A program made the position numbers and the translations under genes. This document shows, in pieces, positions 50,791 through 60,945 of a DNA stretch of 64,000 bases. The DNA comes from Prorocentrum cordatum (lineage: Eukaryota; Sar; Dinophyceae; Prorocentrales; Prorocentraceae), in the NCBI GenBank assembly GCA_963575745.1, contig CAUYUJ010014346.1:153856-217855 (forward strand), written 5' to 3'. The notes below the pieces were generated by a model, which saw nothing but the letters and a program-made list of their open reading frames with translations, was not told where the DNA came from and did not search any database. The first letter of the stretch is position 1; each line of letters starts with the position of its first letter.

Positions 50791-51598
50791 TGGACTCACT
50801 CGAGAAGCAGGGGGCGGCGAGCAGGGGGCACCGAACCGTCACCTGCTACGGCCTTCTCCCCCCTGCGAAAGCAAGCTGTACCATGCAGACATGTTGCGGT
50901 CCAGGATCTCAGGAAGAAAGGTGCCACGCCATGGCCTGCATGTGAAAACACAAACATCACAGGTCACGGCATTCCAGAGCCTGCGGACGCGCGTGATACA
51001 CGCTACGGCCCTCTGGAGCCCAGGGGCGAGGAGCCGCCACTTGCTACGGCGCTTTAAAGATTCTCCACAGGGTGCGGGACAGGCTGCTGCGCCAGCAAGA
51101 ATAGAAATCTCCTCGCCAAGTGCGTAACCCGGGGCTGGAAGGGTGTGCCCAGACCTCCACGGGTCTCCAGCGACTCGATCTGCTGCAGCCTTCTCGGAGG
51201 TCTGGCCCACAGACTGCCGCCGCTGGCAAGGTGGTAACTTCCGCTGGCAAGAAAAAGGAAAAGCCCAGGGACCACCAGCGGGAGGAACAAAGAGTGTCCC
51301 CTTGGTGGTGTGGTCCCCCCTATATCTCGAGGCAACCCCCTATCCCCAGCTCCGTGAGACATCGTGGTCCTCCTCGCTGGAGGTGGCCCCCCTGATTGTG
51401 GTGGTGACGCTTCTCCTTTCCCCGATGCTAGCCACTTGGCAAGTGCTCACAGTTGGCTCACAAGCGTGGATCATCGCCCTTCCCCCTGCAGCAAACAAGG
51501 CGCCCGTGGCTCCAGCAGCAGCTGCGCCGCCGTCGGCCGCGCCCCGGCATCCACCTGCAGCAGCCTCCGCACCAGCTCACGCGCCGGCGCTCCAACGC
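50791..51598. other. No supported gene
   Basis: Unique sequence. Frames of 90-120 codons on both strands show no motif. The dispersed words GCCACGCCATGGCCTGC and CTACGGCCCTCTGGAG do not recur enough to define a repeat. Confidence 0.4.
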
Positions 51599-51609
51599 CT
51601 CGGCGGCGC

Positions 51610-51643
51610 GCTCCGTCGTCGTCGTCGTCGTCTTCCTCGACGC

Positions 51644-51706
<63 letters not shown>

Positions 51707-51712
51707 TCCCTA
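51610..51712 (+). repeat. GTC microsatellite
   Basis: About 30 CGT/GTC triplets, followed directly by GCTCCCTATGGGGCCACGAA, a half copy of the 101-bp satellite in reverse orientation. Confidence 0.9.
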
Positions 51713-53158
51713 TGGGGCCACGAAACGCTGTACTGGGTTTGGCGGACGCATTTGGTTCCCCGTTGGGTCCCTCCCTTGCGGCCCTGTCGTGGCCCGAAAC
51801 GCGTGAAGACACGTGCTCCGAGCGCACGAGCCCAGCACATGCTGCGCCCCTGTTTGCACCACGCAGGTTGCTAGAAACACACCGCTTGGGGTCCACGCTA
51901 GCTTGTATATGTATAGACATAAACATATATATATATAGGAATTACACACCACATGCGCATACCTGTGCACTTCCCCCCCCCCCCGTGTATTGCGTGGCAG
52001 CGGCTGCATCTCCTCGCCACCACGACCCCTCCTCCCTGTGCTCCAAGGCGTGGCAGGGCTGGGGCTTCATCGCCACCAGACGGGATGCGCAAGGGGTGCG
52101 GCGTCGATCCGTCCCAAAATCCTGGGGCGTGGAGGGGGTAGCATTTCCTCGCGTGTTCTGGAAACGGATTCGCAACATACCAATACAGAAGACATGAACA
52201 TAAACTGAGCATGTGAGATGCGAGACCCTTCTGTCGGATTGTCAAAAAAACGCCAGAGGTCCACCCCACCCCCCAAAGTTCGGCCCCCCGGAAACGAACT
52301 GAAGCAGTACTCCCACCGGAACTTGGAAGCGGATCCAGATGTAGCGGTGCCGGCGCCCTGGGAATCCCAAACAAGAACCAGACAGCACAAAAACTCGATG
52401 CGCGAAACTCGAGCCCCTTTTGGAACCGCACGCACGGATGCCTCTTAGGAGACTGCTGCTTAGAAGTCGCCGACCCTACATCTACAGACAAGGCCAGCGC
52501 CTTCTAAGAAGTAGGAATTCCTTTTTCAATGCCTTCACCCCTCCCCCTATTCTGAGTTTGGCTGAGGATTAGCAAAGGAAGAACGGTATGACACAATCTG
52601 CTCCCAGATCGGGGGGCGGTTGTCCCATGGCGACTGGAAAGTCTGTACCCCAGCCTGCCACTGTAGGGGTACAAACTTCCCAGCCGCCCGTGGACATGTG
52701 TTCCCTACGACTGGCAAATTTATGTTGAACCGCTCTCCGCAATCTTAGAGGGAGCAGGAGGAGACCAACGAAAAGCGTAGGAAATCCTTGAGTCCTCGGC
52801 GTAAGCAGCGCACTCCCTGCTCCGCTGGGCAAAACGCGAGAGTGACCCACCCACGAGTGACCTGCAAATGTGTGGTTTAGGGGGGGCGCTGGGGGGACAA
52901 CCCAGGCGCGCAAACCGCTGCTATCGTACGTATCGCATTCAGCGACTGCACCGAACTTGGGCGCCTGGAATGGATACGGGATACAGAAGTTGTGCAAAAA
53001 CGACAGCGGCCGCTGTTGGGGCAGGCGGTCTATTTCCTCAAATGGACACCGCCCGCGCGACGCCGACAACGAAGCCCGCTCAAAGAGATGCCGTCGGCCT
53101 TCGTACCCATGTGTTCAGCACCGATGTTGATCGTACCGACCGAAGGTCATGATGGGCT
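51713..53158. other. No supported gene
   Basis: Contains the AT tract at 51903-51940 (TATATGTATAGACATAAAC and TATATATATA). Otherwise unique. Translations of the open frames on both strands (for example 52569-53069 minus) lack recognisable motifs. Confidence 0.4.
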
Positions 53159-53282
53159 TTGGAGAGGGGAAGGAAGAGGAGGGCGAGGAGGAGGAGGAGG
53201 AGGACGCAAATGAGGCAGAAAAGGAGGAGGAGGAGGAGGAGGAGGAGGAGAAGGACGAGGAGGAGGAGGAGGACGACCCCCT
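53159..53282 (+). repeat. GGA microsatellite
   Basis: Interrupted GGA/GAG run. The GC-rich 53290-53640 that follows is open in two frames (Arg/Ala/Gly-rich, CGGCGA repeats) but lacks motifs. Confidence 0.85.
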
Positions 53283-53658
53283 CCCCCTCCAACTTATGGT
53301 GGTGGTGCTGGTGGAAAACAGGCCCACCAGGTCACGGTCCGCGCGGAGGCCGTGCACACGGCCGCCCTCCCCGCGACCGAAGCTGCGGGCGGCAGCGGGC
53401 CGAACCGGGGCCGAACCGCGGCTGGGAGGCGGGGCGGGGCCCGAGCGCCGAGGCCCGGGCGCTCCCAGGCGGCGGGCCCGAAGTCGAGGAGGCCGCTGCG
53501 GGTGCGCAGCGCGACGGCGGCGACGAGGGCGGCGGCGAGGGCGAGGGCGGCGGCGACGAGGGCCGCCGACGGCGTCGGAGACGAGGGCGGCGACCGGCGG
53601 CTGGGAAGAGGGTCAGGGCGCCGGGGGGGACGTGCGAGGTCGGGGACCCCAGATCATG

Positions 53659-53805
53659 CGCGACCGAAAATTTTCGGTCGCGACCGCACTGGTCGGTCGT
53701 TTCAGTTTGCCGAGAATTTTTCGGGAACCGTTACCGGGCGCGCCCGGGCGCGACCGGTCGCCGGTTTCGGTCGCGACCGGGCGCGCCCGGGCGCGACCGT
53801 CAGAT
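53659..53805. repeat. Cluster of GGTCGCGACC-type palindromes
   Basis: A perfect 24-bp palindrome spans 53659-53682 (half-site CGCGACCGAAAA). It is followed by TTGCCGAGAATTTTTCGGGAA (an imperfect version), CGGTCGCGACCG and two copies of CCGGGCGCGCCCGGGCGCGA (about 53735 and 53777). All are built from CGGTCGCGACCG and GGGCGCGCCC. Confidence 0.8.
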
Positions 53806-53837
53806 GTGACAAGCGCGTTTGTCAGATCGGCTGCGTG

Positions 53838-54195
53838 GTTATATGCTATCCTACGCTATGCTATGGTATGATATGATCGTGTTTGTCAGGTGACGCTCTG
53901 GGAAGCTATGATATGGTATGCTATGGAGCTTCATCATATCATAAGAGGGTTTCTAGAGTTATTGTTATATACAGGAGTATGCCATGTTTTAGTTTATCAT
54001 GATATGGTATGGTATGCCATGATGTTCACTGGTGATATAACATTGATATGGTTTGGCATGCTATGCTATGCTATGGCATGTCACTATATGGTGTTTATGC
54101 AAAGAGACGGTGTGCTATGGCATGATAGGCTGTGCAATTCTATGATATGATATGCTGTGTTAGGCTACGCATCGGTATGTTATCCTATGTTTTGC
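53838..54195 (+). repeat. Degenerate pentanucleotide TATGC/TATGG/TATGA repeat
   Basis: TATGCTATGG, TATGATATGG and GGTATGCCATG words follow with a mostly 5-bp step, broken by unique patches. It is the most AT-rich segment of the window. An open frame through it is repeat translation. Confidence 0.8.
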
Positions 54196-54483
54196 TATGT
54201 TACGATTGCTCACCATTTTCCCTCCCTCGTCTCTGCCTACTCATCCTGCTGTCCGTCCTCAGCATCATTGCGTTCATTATCCTCCAGTCCCTTCTCCTTT
54301 CCCGCTCTCACTCCTCAGCAGAAGTGGGTCATTTATCCTCCTTCTTCTCCCTCCTCCCCCTGACCTCCATGTAGTTATCCTGGTGTGTTGTTTACTTCTT
54401 CGTTCCTTCCTTTCTATAGTTCTCCGTCTGTTTATTCCTCCTCCCCCCCCTCATCATCCACCTCTTACCGAGAGCTTCCTCGG

Positions 54484-54502
54484 GCAGCCTGTTTGGCTCA
54501 AG
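54484..54502 (+). other. Relict spliced leader upstream of the 144-aa gene
   Basis: GCAGCCTGTTTGGCTCAAG matches the 3' 19 nt of the dinoflagellate SL at 16 of 19 positions, including all of TTTGGCTCAAG. It ends 4 nt before the ATG at 54507. This implies that the gene derives from a trans-spliced mRNA. Confidence 0.82.
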
Positions 54503-54506
54503 CGCC

Positions 54507-54941
54507 ATGGCGCGCGAGGGGCAAAGCACCCACGTCTCGTGCCTGCACATCGAGCATGGGGTGACGGGCCCACCAGGGCTTGGCATCCCATGGACGGTCG
54601 TCGAGATCAACGACGTCCACCCTGGGCTTCCCTTGACGTCGAAGACGAGGAAGCCGCGGAGGGGCTTCCTGGAGCCCCTCCTGCGGATGGCGGGGCCGAC
54701 CCGATGGGAGGGTTGCCCCGACGCCATCGCCGTCACCACGCGGAATCTCCAGGGGGGCCCTTGGCCCCCCTGTTGGACCGTGGACGCGGGGTGGACGCCG
54801 AGCCAGCCAGGCGCCCTCCTGCTGACCCACGTGCCGCAGGAGGGCATCTGCATGACCTGGCACGAGGAGGGGGAGGAGCGCCTCCTGTGGTACAGGAGGA
54901 TCGAGGCCTTGAAGTACCGCCACTACTACTTCAGGCAGTGA
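54507..54941 (+). CDS. Intronless 144-aa protein, unknown function
   Basis: ATG 54507 in a good context (GCGCCATGGC) to TGA 54941. The reading has balanced composition and GC-rich third positions. Recognisable stretches are SCLHIEHGVTGPPGLGIPWT, EINDVHPGLPLTSKTRKPRR and a C-terminal GICMTWHEEGEERLLWYRR plus IEALKYRHYYFRQ. There is no signal peptide or membrane segment; it is Trp- and Pro-rich in the middle (RNLQGGPWPPCWTVDAGWTP) and ends in an aromatic helix. I do not recognise the family. The start is fixed by the relict SL four bases upstream. An intronless ORF behind an SL scar is what a retroposed gene copy looks like. Confidence 0.72.
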   Translation: MAREGQSTHVSCLHIEHGVTGPPGLGIPWTVVEINDVHPGLPLTSKTRKPRRGFLEPLLRMAGPTRWEGCPDAIAVTTRNLQGGPWPPCWTVDAGWTPSQPGALLLTHVPQEGICMTWHEEGEERLLWYRRIEALKYRHYYFRQ

Positions 54942-55163
54942 CGGTGGCGCGGGAAACAAAACATCATCCATCATCCCCCACCATTCCATTATCATTTTCC
55001 TTCTTATTTTCGAGTACCGTTCCTGTCGTGGCCCCTCCTCCTCCTTACGTTCGGTCTCGTCCTCGTCATCCTGCTGTTCCTTCTCCTCCTACCCCTCCTC
55101 CTGCGATCCTGTGTGGGGATTGACTGCATTCATGAAAGGGTGGATGACGTTGCGCGATTGACG
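54942..55163. other. Intergenic spacer, CT-rich
   Basis: Separates the 144-aa gene from the next relict SL. Includes CCTCCTCC tracts. No terminator or poly-A signal can be named; dinoflagellates lack a clear AATAAA. Confidence 0.5.
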
Positions 55164-55184
55164 TCGGCAGCCATTTTGGCATTA
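55164..55184 (+). other. Relict spliced leader upstream of the six-exon gene
   Basis: CGGCAGCCATTTTGGCATTAG matches the SL at 16 of 21 positions, including the uninterrupted core AGCCATTTTGGC. It lies 44 nt upstream of the ATG at 55228. Confidence 0.7.
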
Positions 55185-55227
55185 GCGCTGCGGCCGAGCG
55201 GCCGCCGTCGCCGCCCGCCGCTCCACC

Positions 55228-58195
55228 ATGGAGCCGACGCCGTCGCCGCGGGCCAGCCCGCTGCCCAGCCCGCGGCCCAGCCCGCGGCCCAGCCCGCGGC
55301 CCCCGATCAGGCGCCCGAGCTGGGGCTTGACGGGCAACCTCACCCAGAGCCTCCTGCAACTCGTGAAGGATGTGGGCGCCCGCAAAGCCTTCGACTTGGG
55401 GCTCTACCACAGCCTTACCAAAGATAAGGCTGTGCACGGCCCGTCGTTGGCCCTGAACCCAGAGCTGGTGGGCGGGGGGGTCACGGGAATCCAATGTAAC
55501 ACCAGATTTTTGCAGTTTCCCATTCATGATAATCCTCCTCGTCGTCCTTAGCAGCACCCCTTCTCCCCCCCCTGTGTCTATCATCCTCCTCCTCCTCCTG
55601 TTCCTCCCCCCCTACCCCCCCCCCCCCCCCGACACCTCATCATGATTTTCCTTCTCAATCGCCTCATGGTCGTCCTCCTCCCTCTCCTTTTCCTCCTCGC
55701 CCTCCTCCTCCTCCTCCTCCTCCTCCTCCTCCTCCATTTCGCTCATCGTCCAAGGCGCCCGTCCGACCCCCCTCCCAACGCAGGTGGAGGTGCTGCTCCG
55801 CCACGCTCCCGAGGCGGAGCCGCCGTGGACCCAGGTCCGCGACGCGTGCGACGCCGTGCTGACGGAGTGCTCGGGGCTGCATGAATTGATGAAGGTGTAG
55901 TAGTAGGAAGAGGGGAAGGAGTAGGAGGATGAGGAAGTGGAGGAGAAGGAGTAGAAAAAGAAAAAAGGTGGAGGAAAATGAGTAGGAGGATGATGAGGAC
56001 AATCGATCATGAGAGGAAGGGGTGGCGATGCGGAAAGTGAGGGGATGGTGGAAAAGGAGAGGAGGTGTACGAGGAGGACGAGAAAGAGGAACATGAGGCA
56101 TATGAAGAGGTGGGCGGGGGGCAGAGGAGAAGGGAGAGGAGGAGGACGAGCGGGGGGAATGTCAGGATGGACAGACATCGGTCTGACGTCAGACCGACGT
56201 CAGACCGATGTCAGGTAGTCTGGCGTCGGTCTGACGTCTGTCTGACGTCAGACCGACGTCAGGCTGACGTCAGACCGTCGTCTGTCTGACGCCAGTCTGG
56301 CGCCGCCGTCCCTGCCGAGGTTCCCGCGCTCCTCCAGGGAGCCCAGCGGCACCCCTGAGATGCGCGGAGGGAGCCTGGGCGACAAGCTGAGCTGCATCTA
56401 CAAACACTTGCGTCGCATCCGCGACAATGGTGCACGACGGCGCCAGGCTCAGGGACGACGGCGGCGCTGACGACGACGATTGAGAGGACAGGAGCAGGAG
56501 AGGAGGAGGAGGAGGAGGAGGAGGAGGAGGAGGAGGAGGGGGGGGGAGGAGGAGGAGGAGGAGGAGAATGAGAGAGCTAGGAGGGGAGGGAGGAGGAGGG
56601 GGAGCGAACGAGAGCTAGAGAAGGGGATGAGGAGCAGGAGGAGGAGACATCAGGAGGAGCCGCATTATGAGGACAGCCCTGGTCTTCATCCTCCTGTTCC
56701 TCCCCTCCTCCTCCTCCTCCTCCTCCTCCTCCTCCCTCCTCCCCCTCCTCTGCATCCCCCCCCCCAGTTTCCCCCCTCCCCCTCCTCCTCCTCCCCTCAT
56801 TATCCTCCCCCTCCCTCTCCGCCTCATCATCCCCTCTACCCGCCTCATCCTCCTCGTTTCCCAACCTTATCATTCCTTCTCTCTGCGCCGACGGGCGTCA
56901 TTCTGACGTCGGTCTGACGCAGGTATGACGTCAGTCTGACGTCGGTCTGACGTCAGGAATGACGTCAGTCGGACGTCGGTCTGACGTCAGGAATGACGTC
57001 AGACATGACGTCGATCTGACGTAAGCCCCACGTTGGCCTGACGTCAGTATGACGTCAGGCTGACGTCAGGATTACGTCAGTCTGACGTCAGGGCTACGCC
57101 AGTCTGACGCCAGGTCTGGCGTCGGGTCTGACGTCAGGGTGACGTCAGTCTGACGTCAGTCTGACGTCAGTCTGACGTCAGTCTGACGTCGGACATGACG
57201 TCGGGTCTGGTGTCGGTATGTCTGAGGTCAGACAGACGTCAGCCTGACGTCTGTCTGATCTTGTGTCAGACTGACGTCGGTCTGACGTCCGACTGGCGTC
57301 AGCATGACGGCATGCCTCCCTGCCGCCCCGCAGGCTCTCTCGCAACGCAGTGACGAAGAGCAAGACACGCTGTGGTATTACCTGCACTTGATGGGCGTGC
57401 AACGTGACCAACCACGCGCGCGGAGGCTTTGGCCTGCCCAACCCTTTTCACTACCCACTCTCCGTCTTGTTACATTCACCCGCACCTTACTCATCCCTTC
57501 ATCCTTCTCAACCGCTCACTATCCCCCTGTCCCTCCGTCCCGTCCCCCTCCTTCTCCCTGTCACCCCATGCCCCTCATCTCCCCTCATCTCTCCTCGTAT
57601 CGGTGCCCAGTGGTGCCGCCTCCTGCGCCTGGACGCGGTCGTCGCGGCGCTGGCACGTACTACCCCGAGCACGCCATCGTGCCACGTGCAGGCCATGCCG
57701 AGAGAGAGGGGGAGGGGGTCAGAGCAGGAGGGGGAGGGGGGGTGGATGGGGGGCAGGAAGCGCAGGGGGAAATGCGAATCGAGGCGCAGGACGAAGAGGG
57801 CAACGAATGATATCATGAGAGCGAAAATGAAGGCGGGAAGAGAGTACTGATATTAACAATCATGTAAACATGAAGAGGATAGTGAGGTGGATGAGGACGA
57901 GGATGATGACAGTGCTCGGGGTGGATGAGGATGAGGAGGATAGATGAAGAGGAGGTTGAGGTGGATGAGGACGAGGATGATGAGGACGAAGACGCGCAGA
58001 GGGGGGGAACAGAGCAAGCGCGCAGCGCGAGGCGACAGCGGCGACCACAGCGACCACAGCGACCACAGCGACCACAGCGACGACGACGTGACGGGCGAGC
58101 CCATGGTCGACGACGTGACGGGCGAGCCCGACGTGGACGACGACGTGACGGGCGAGCCCACGGAGCCGAGCCTGGACGACGACACGATGAAGGAC
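55228..58195 (+). CDS. Multi-exon gene, at least six exons; acidic-repeat protein of unknown function
   Basis: Exons with consistent phase: 55228-55467, 55784-55896, 56338-56446, 57334-57396, 57611-57656 and 58026 to about 58195 (741 nt, 247 codons). Residues 1-30 are a PSPRPSPR repeat; then LTGNLTQSLLQLVKDVGARK and YHSLTKDKAVHGPSLALNPE. Exon 2 gives VEVLLRHAPEAEPPWTQVRD, exon 3 GSLGDKLSCIYKHLRRIRDN, exon 4 SDEEQDTLWYYLHLMG, exon 5 WCRLLRLDAVVAALA. Exon 6 is acidic: four SDH units, three DDVTGEP repeats (two perfect). Donors are GT except intron 3 (GC); all acceptors are AG. Exon 5 and the exon 6 start are least certain, and the 3' end was not found. Introns hold TGACGTCA arrays. Confidence 0.6.
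56166..56305. repeat. TGACGTCA array 1, in an intron
   Basis: About 13 units of GTCTGACGTCA/GACCGACGTCA lie between exons 2 and 3 of the 55228 gene. Many units form the perfect 14-bp palindrome GTCTGACGTCAGAC. Confidence 0.9.
56480..56760 (+). repeat. GGA then CCT microsatellites, in an intron
   Basis: A GGA run (56498-56570) and a CCT run (56700-56750) are arranged as inverse complements about 200 bp apart, in the same intron as array 2. They could pair in pre-mRNA. Confidence 0.8.
56895..57308. repeat. TGACGTCA array 2, in an intron
   Basis: The largest array: about 40 units of 10-11 bp (CTGACGTCAGT, CTGACGTCGGT and variants with ATGACGTCAG). It lies between exons 3 and 4 and ends 25 bp before the splice acceptor CCGCCCCGCAG at 57333. 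Confidence 0.92.
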
Positions 58196-58367
58196 GCCCG
58201 CCCTTGCCACCGCTCGCTTCCCTCCTCCTTCTACCCCTTGCAAAGGCGTCCGTGTCCTCCTCCTCTGCGTCCCCCCCTCCCTCCTCCTCCTCATCATTAT
58301 CCTCCTCATCCTCCTCGTCCTCCTCCTCAGTCGCCTCCCCCCCTCCTCCTACTCCTCCTCCGACGTC

Positions 58368-58612
58368 GACATGACGTCAGTCTGTAGGTCTGACGTCAGT
58401 CTGACGTCAGTTTGACGTCAGTATGACGCCAGGCTGACGTCGGCCTGACGACAGTCTGACGTCGGACCGACGGCGGTCTGACGTCAGACCGACGTCCGTC
58501 TGACGCCAGACTGACGTCAGTCTGACGTCAGGCCGACGGCGGTCTGACGTCAGACCGACGTCCGTCTGACGCCAGACTGACGTCAGACTGACGTCGGCCT
58601 GGCGTCAAGCCA
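58368..58612. repeat. TGACGTCA array 3
   Basis: About 23 units after exon 6 of the 55228 gene. A 64-bp segment, CGGTCTGACGTCAGACCGAC and following, occurs twice in a row (58469 and 58533), so expansion by segment duplication is visible. Confidence 0.9.
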
Positions 58613-58679
58613 TTGCAGTTGCATCGCCCATTGCCCTTCCCCACGTTGGCTACCCCCCACCCTCTTACCCCCCCTCCCT

Positions 58680-59100
58680 GTAGCACCGCTACTCGTAACC
58701 ACGCACTCCTACCCCTTACCCTTACATACCCCAACGCCTTCTTTTACATGCCCCCTGCATACCCCCCATCACGCCTCACCATACATACCCCTACCCCTAC
58801 ATGCCCGTTACACACTGCATACCTCTATATATCCCCACATACGTACATACCCCCTACATACCCCTACCCCTACATGCCCGTTACACACTGCATACCTCTA
58901 CATATCCCCACATACGTACATACCCCCTACATACCCCCATACATACCCAACATCTGCCCCTGCACACCCCTGCAACTCATACCCCTTACCCCTTACCGCT
59001 ACATAACCTTTGCCCCTGCACACCCCTTACCCCTAGGTACGCCTAACCCCTGCACCTACCCTATGCCCCTACAATCCCTGACCCCCAATTCATACCCCTT
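58680..59100 (+). repeat. TACCCC-rich sequence with a 73-bp tandem duplication
   Basis: C-rich CCCCTAC and CATACCCC words. CCCCTACCCCTACATGCCCG begins at about 58788 and 58861 and the 73 bp are nearly identical. Translations of open frames here are Thr/Pro/Tyr simple sequence. Confidence 0.8.
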
Positions 59101-59108
59101 ACCCTTGC

Positions 59109-59128
59109 ACCGTTGCCATTTTCTCGAG
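59109..59128 (+). other. Relict spliced leader upstream of the 59179 gene
   Basis: ACCGTTGCCATTTTCTCGAG aligns with the full SL if GG is deleted after ATTTT and two single substitutions are allowed (TAG to TTG, CAAG to CGAG). It lies 50 nt upstream of the ATG. Its 5' end matches the first base of the SL, so it may be a full-length leader copy. Confidence 0.68.
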
Positions 59129-59178
59129 GGCTTTCTGGCAACAAAGTCGTGCTTGCCCTGCCCCCCGTCACGAAAGTG

Positions 59179-60280
59179 ATGTCGGCAGCGTCGCGGATCT
59201 TGAGCGACCGCCTGTCTCCTGAAGCCAAGGCCATGCTCCGCCCCAAATCATCCTTGCCCCCGCCACCGCCTGGCACTGCAGCACACGGCGCCCATCATTT
59301 AGGTGTGGCTCCTAGGAGCCCGTCGTCGACGGAGACGGCAAGCCCTCCGACCAAGCGCGCCAAGAAGAGCCCCATCATCGGCAAGCAGCCCGCCGAGAGG
59401 TGCTCCCCCGAGTACACGCCGATCCCCCCGCACGCCATCATGTCCCCCGTGACCGTGGACGAGGGAAATGAGGAGGAGGAGGAGGCAACGGTTTTGGTGT
59501 TTCTGAAGTTGTTTCCAAAAGGGCAATGGACGAGCGGGGTGGGTGGGTGGCGCCAAGAATTCAAATATATTGTTGCTATCCTTTCCTCGCATACCTCCGA
59601 CCCCCCAGACGCCAACTTACCACGCCAACCGAACCGCCCGCCCAGAAACGCCCGACCCCGCCCACCTGCTCCCTTACCGCCCACCAACCATATATATGTA
59701 TATATCCCCACCCGCCCACCGCCTATCCATGCCATCAAATTGTTCTTGGCGCCGCACCCCCCCCCCTCCCGCCCGCGCCCGTGCGGGAACAACTTCGGGG
59801 GCAGACCGTCGCCTCTAGGCACAGCAAGATCAAGAAGGAGATCCCCCTGTTCCCGAAGCAGCTGCAGCCGCGGGCCCGCCGCCAGTCACGCCGTTCGAGC
59901 GCCTCATCGAGTTCGCGCGCACCAAGAGCTTCGTGACGCCAGAGGACATCGCCGAGTTGATCTCGGACTGTGGGCCTGTTCCTCCAGGGCATGAGTTGGT
60001 GTGCTGCCCCAGCGTCCTCGGCCAGAATGGCGCAAAGGGGTTGTGGGTCGGGTTCTGGCCCCTCGAGGCTCCCCAATCGCAGGTGCGCGAGCCGCGTCGC
60101 CCACGCCGCGTTCCTTTGCGCGGGACGGTGGCCGCGCAGTACTTGCGCGAGATTACCGTGGCGCCTGGCGAAGGTGGCGGAGGTGGCGGAGGTGCGTATG
60201 TCGACGAGATCCCAGATTCTGAGATGGCGGAGTTCGCGCAGTTCCTGTCTTCATGTGAGCCGACTCATATCACCAATTAG
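59179..60280 (+). CDS. Two-exon nuclear-type protein, unknown function
   Basis: Exon 1 runs from ATG 59179 to about 59448 (donor GTGACC; an alternative in-frame donor is at 59455). Exon 2 runs 59819-60280 (acceptor CGCCTCTAG, same phase), ending in TAG. The protein is about 243 aa. Exon 1 gives SAASRILSDRLSPEAKAMLR, a PPPPP run, and PPTKRAKKSPIIGKQPAERC, which looks like a nuclear localisation signal. Exon 2 gives an Ala-rich linker, then PVTPFERLIEFARTKSFVTP and EDIAELISDCGPVPPGHELV, VLGQNGAKGLWVGFWPLEAP, a basic RREPRRPRR-like patch, TVAAQYLREITVAPG, a Gly run and an acidic tail (DEIPDSEMAEFAQFLSSCEP). I do not recognise it; the NLS-like motif suggests a nuclear place of action. Confidence 0.66.
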
Positions 60281-60945
60281 AGCCCAATTTTAGTTGGCAG
60301 CCCTCTTCTCCATCCTTCCAATTCTACCATTACTATCTATGCAGACCACCCTTTCCTCACTCCTTCTTGGGCCGCTGAGGGCACGGCCAATGGATATGGT
60401 TTCCACGAGGCCATGTAGTTCGATCGCTGGGCACGGGTTTCCTGGGTGAGTCCAGGCCGCACATCAGATGACGGCTATCTGTTCGGGGTGCGCATGTTCG
60501 AACATGCGCGAGTGCGCTCGGCTCCAGCTTGCAGCTTTCAATGGGCGTCTGCACACGTGAGTGGCATCGCTCTGCGCAGAGAAAAATAGTCCTTCACTTC
60601 CATCCCCCCCACGCTCCACACGTTGAATCAGATGGTCCGCCCTCCCCCAACCCCCTGCCCCTCCTCCTCCTCCTGCGCGAAGGAAGATGCGATGGATGGA
60701 ATGGTGAGGGGGGGCGGTGGGAGGAGGTGACACGGGGGGAGGCAGGAAGACGAGGTTGGAGGAGGAGGGAGGAGGAGACGGGCGATGGGGGGAGGGCGAT
60801 CGTTGGTTTGATAGGAACGGGTGGGGACATCATTAAGAATGAGGGGCTTGTAAGGTGGGCACGGCGAATGATGGATCGTTCCAGCGTGGTCCCTCTCAAC
60901 CCTTTCTCGTTCGAGTTGCCATCCCTCTCCTCTCTCGCTGGCCAG
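60281..60945. other. Spacer with a possible unassigned exon
   Basis: After the TAG at 60280 comes a spacer with TCTATGCAG (60336-60344, acceptor-like) and, at about 60441, GGGTGAGTCC (a strong donor-like site). The frame between them is short and its phase does not join the next exon, so I leave it unassigned. GA-rich simple sequence occupies 60690-60880. An earlier exon of the following gene must lie somewhere here or upstream. Confidence 0.4.

Noticed and set aside
53838-54150. 86-codon open frame in the TATGC tract
   Set aside because: It is a translation of a degenerate pentamer repeat with Met/Tyr/Trp bias.
57404-57850. Frames of 130-170 codons after exon 4
   Set aside because: Only the short exon 57611-57656 has splice signals and fitting phase; the rest is CT- and GA-rich intron sequence.
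58680-59100. Telomere-like CCCCTAC repeats
   Set aside because: The words are irregular and mixed with CATACC; typical dinoflagellate telomeres would be CCCTAAA, and this lies within a gene cluster.
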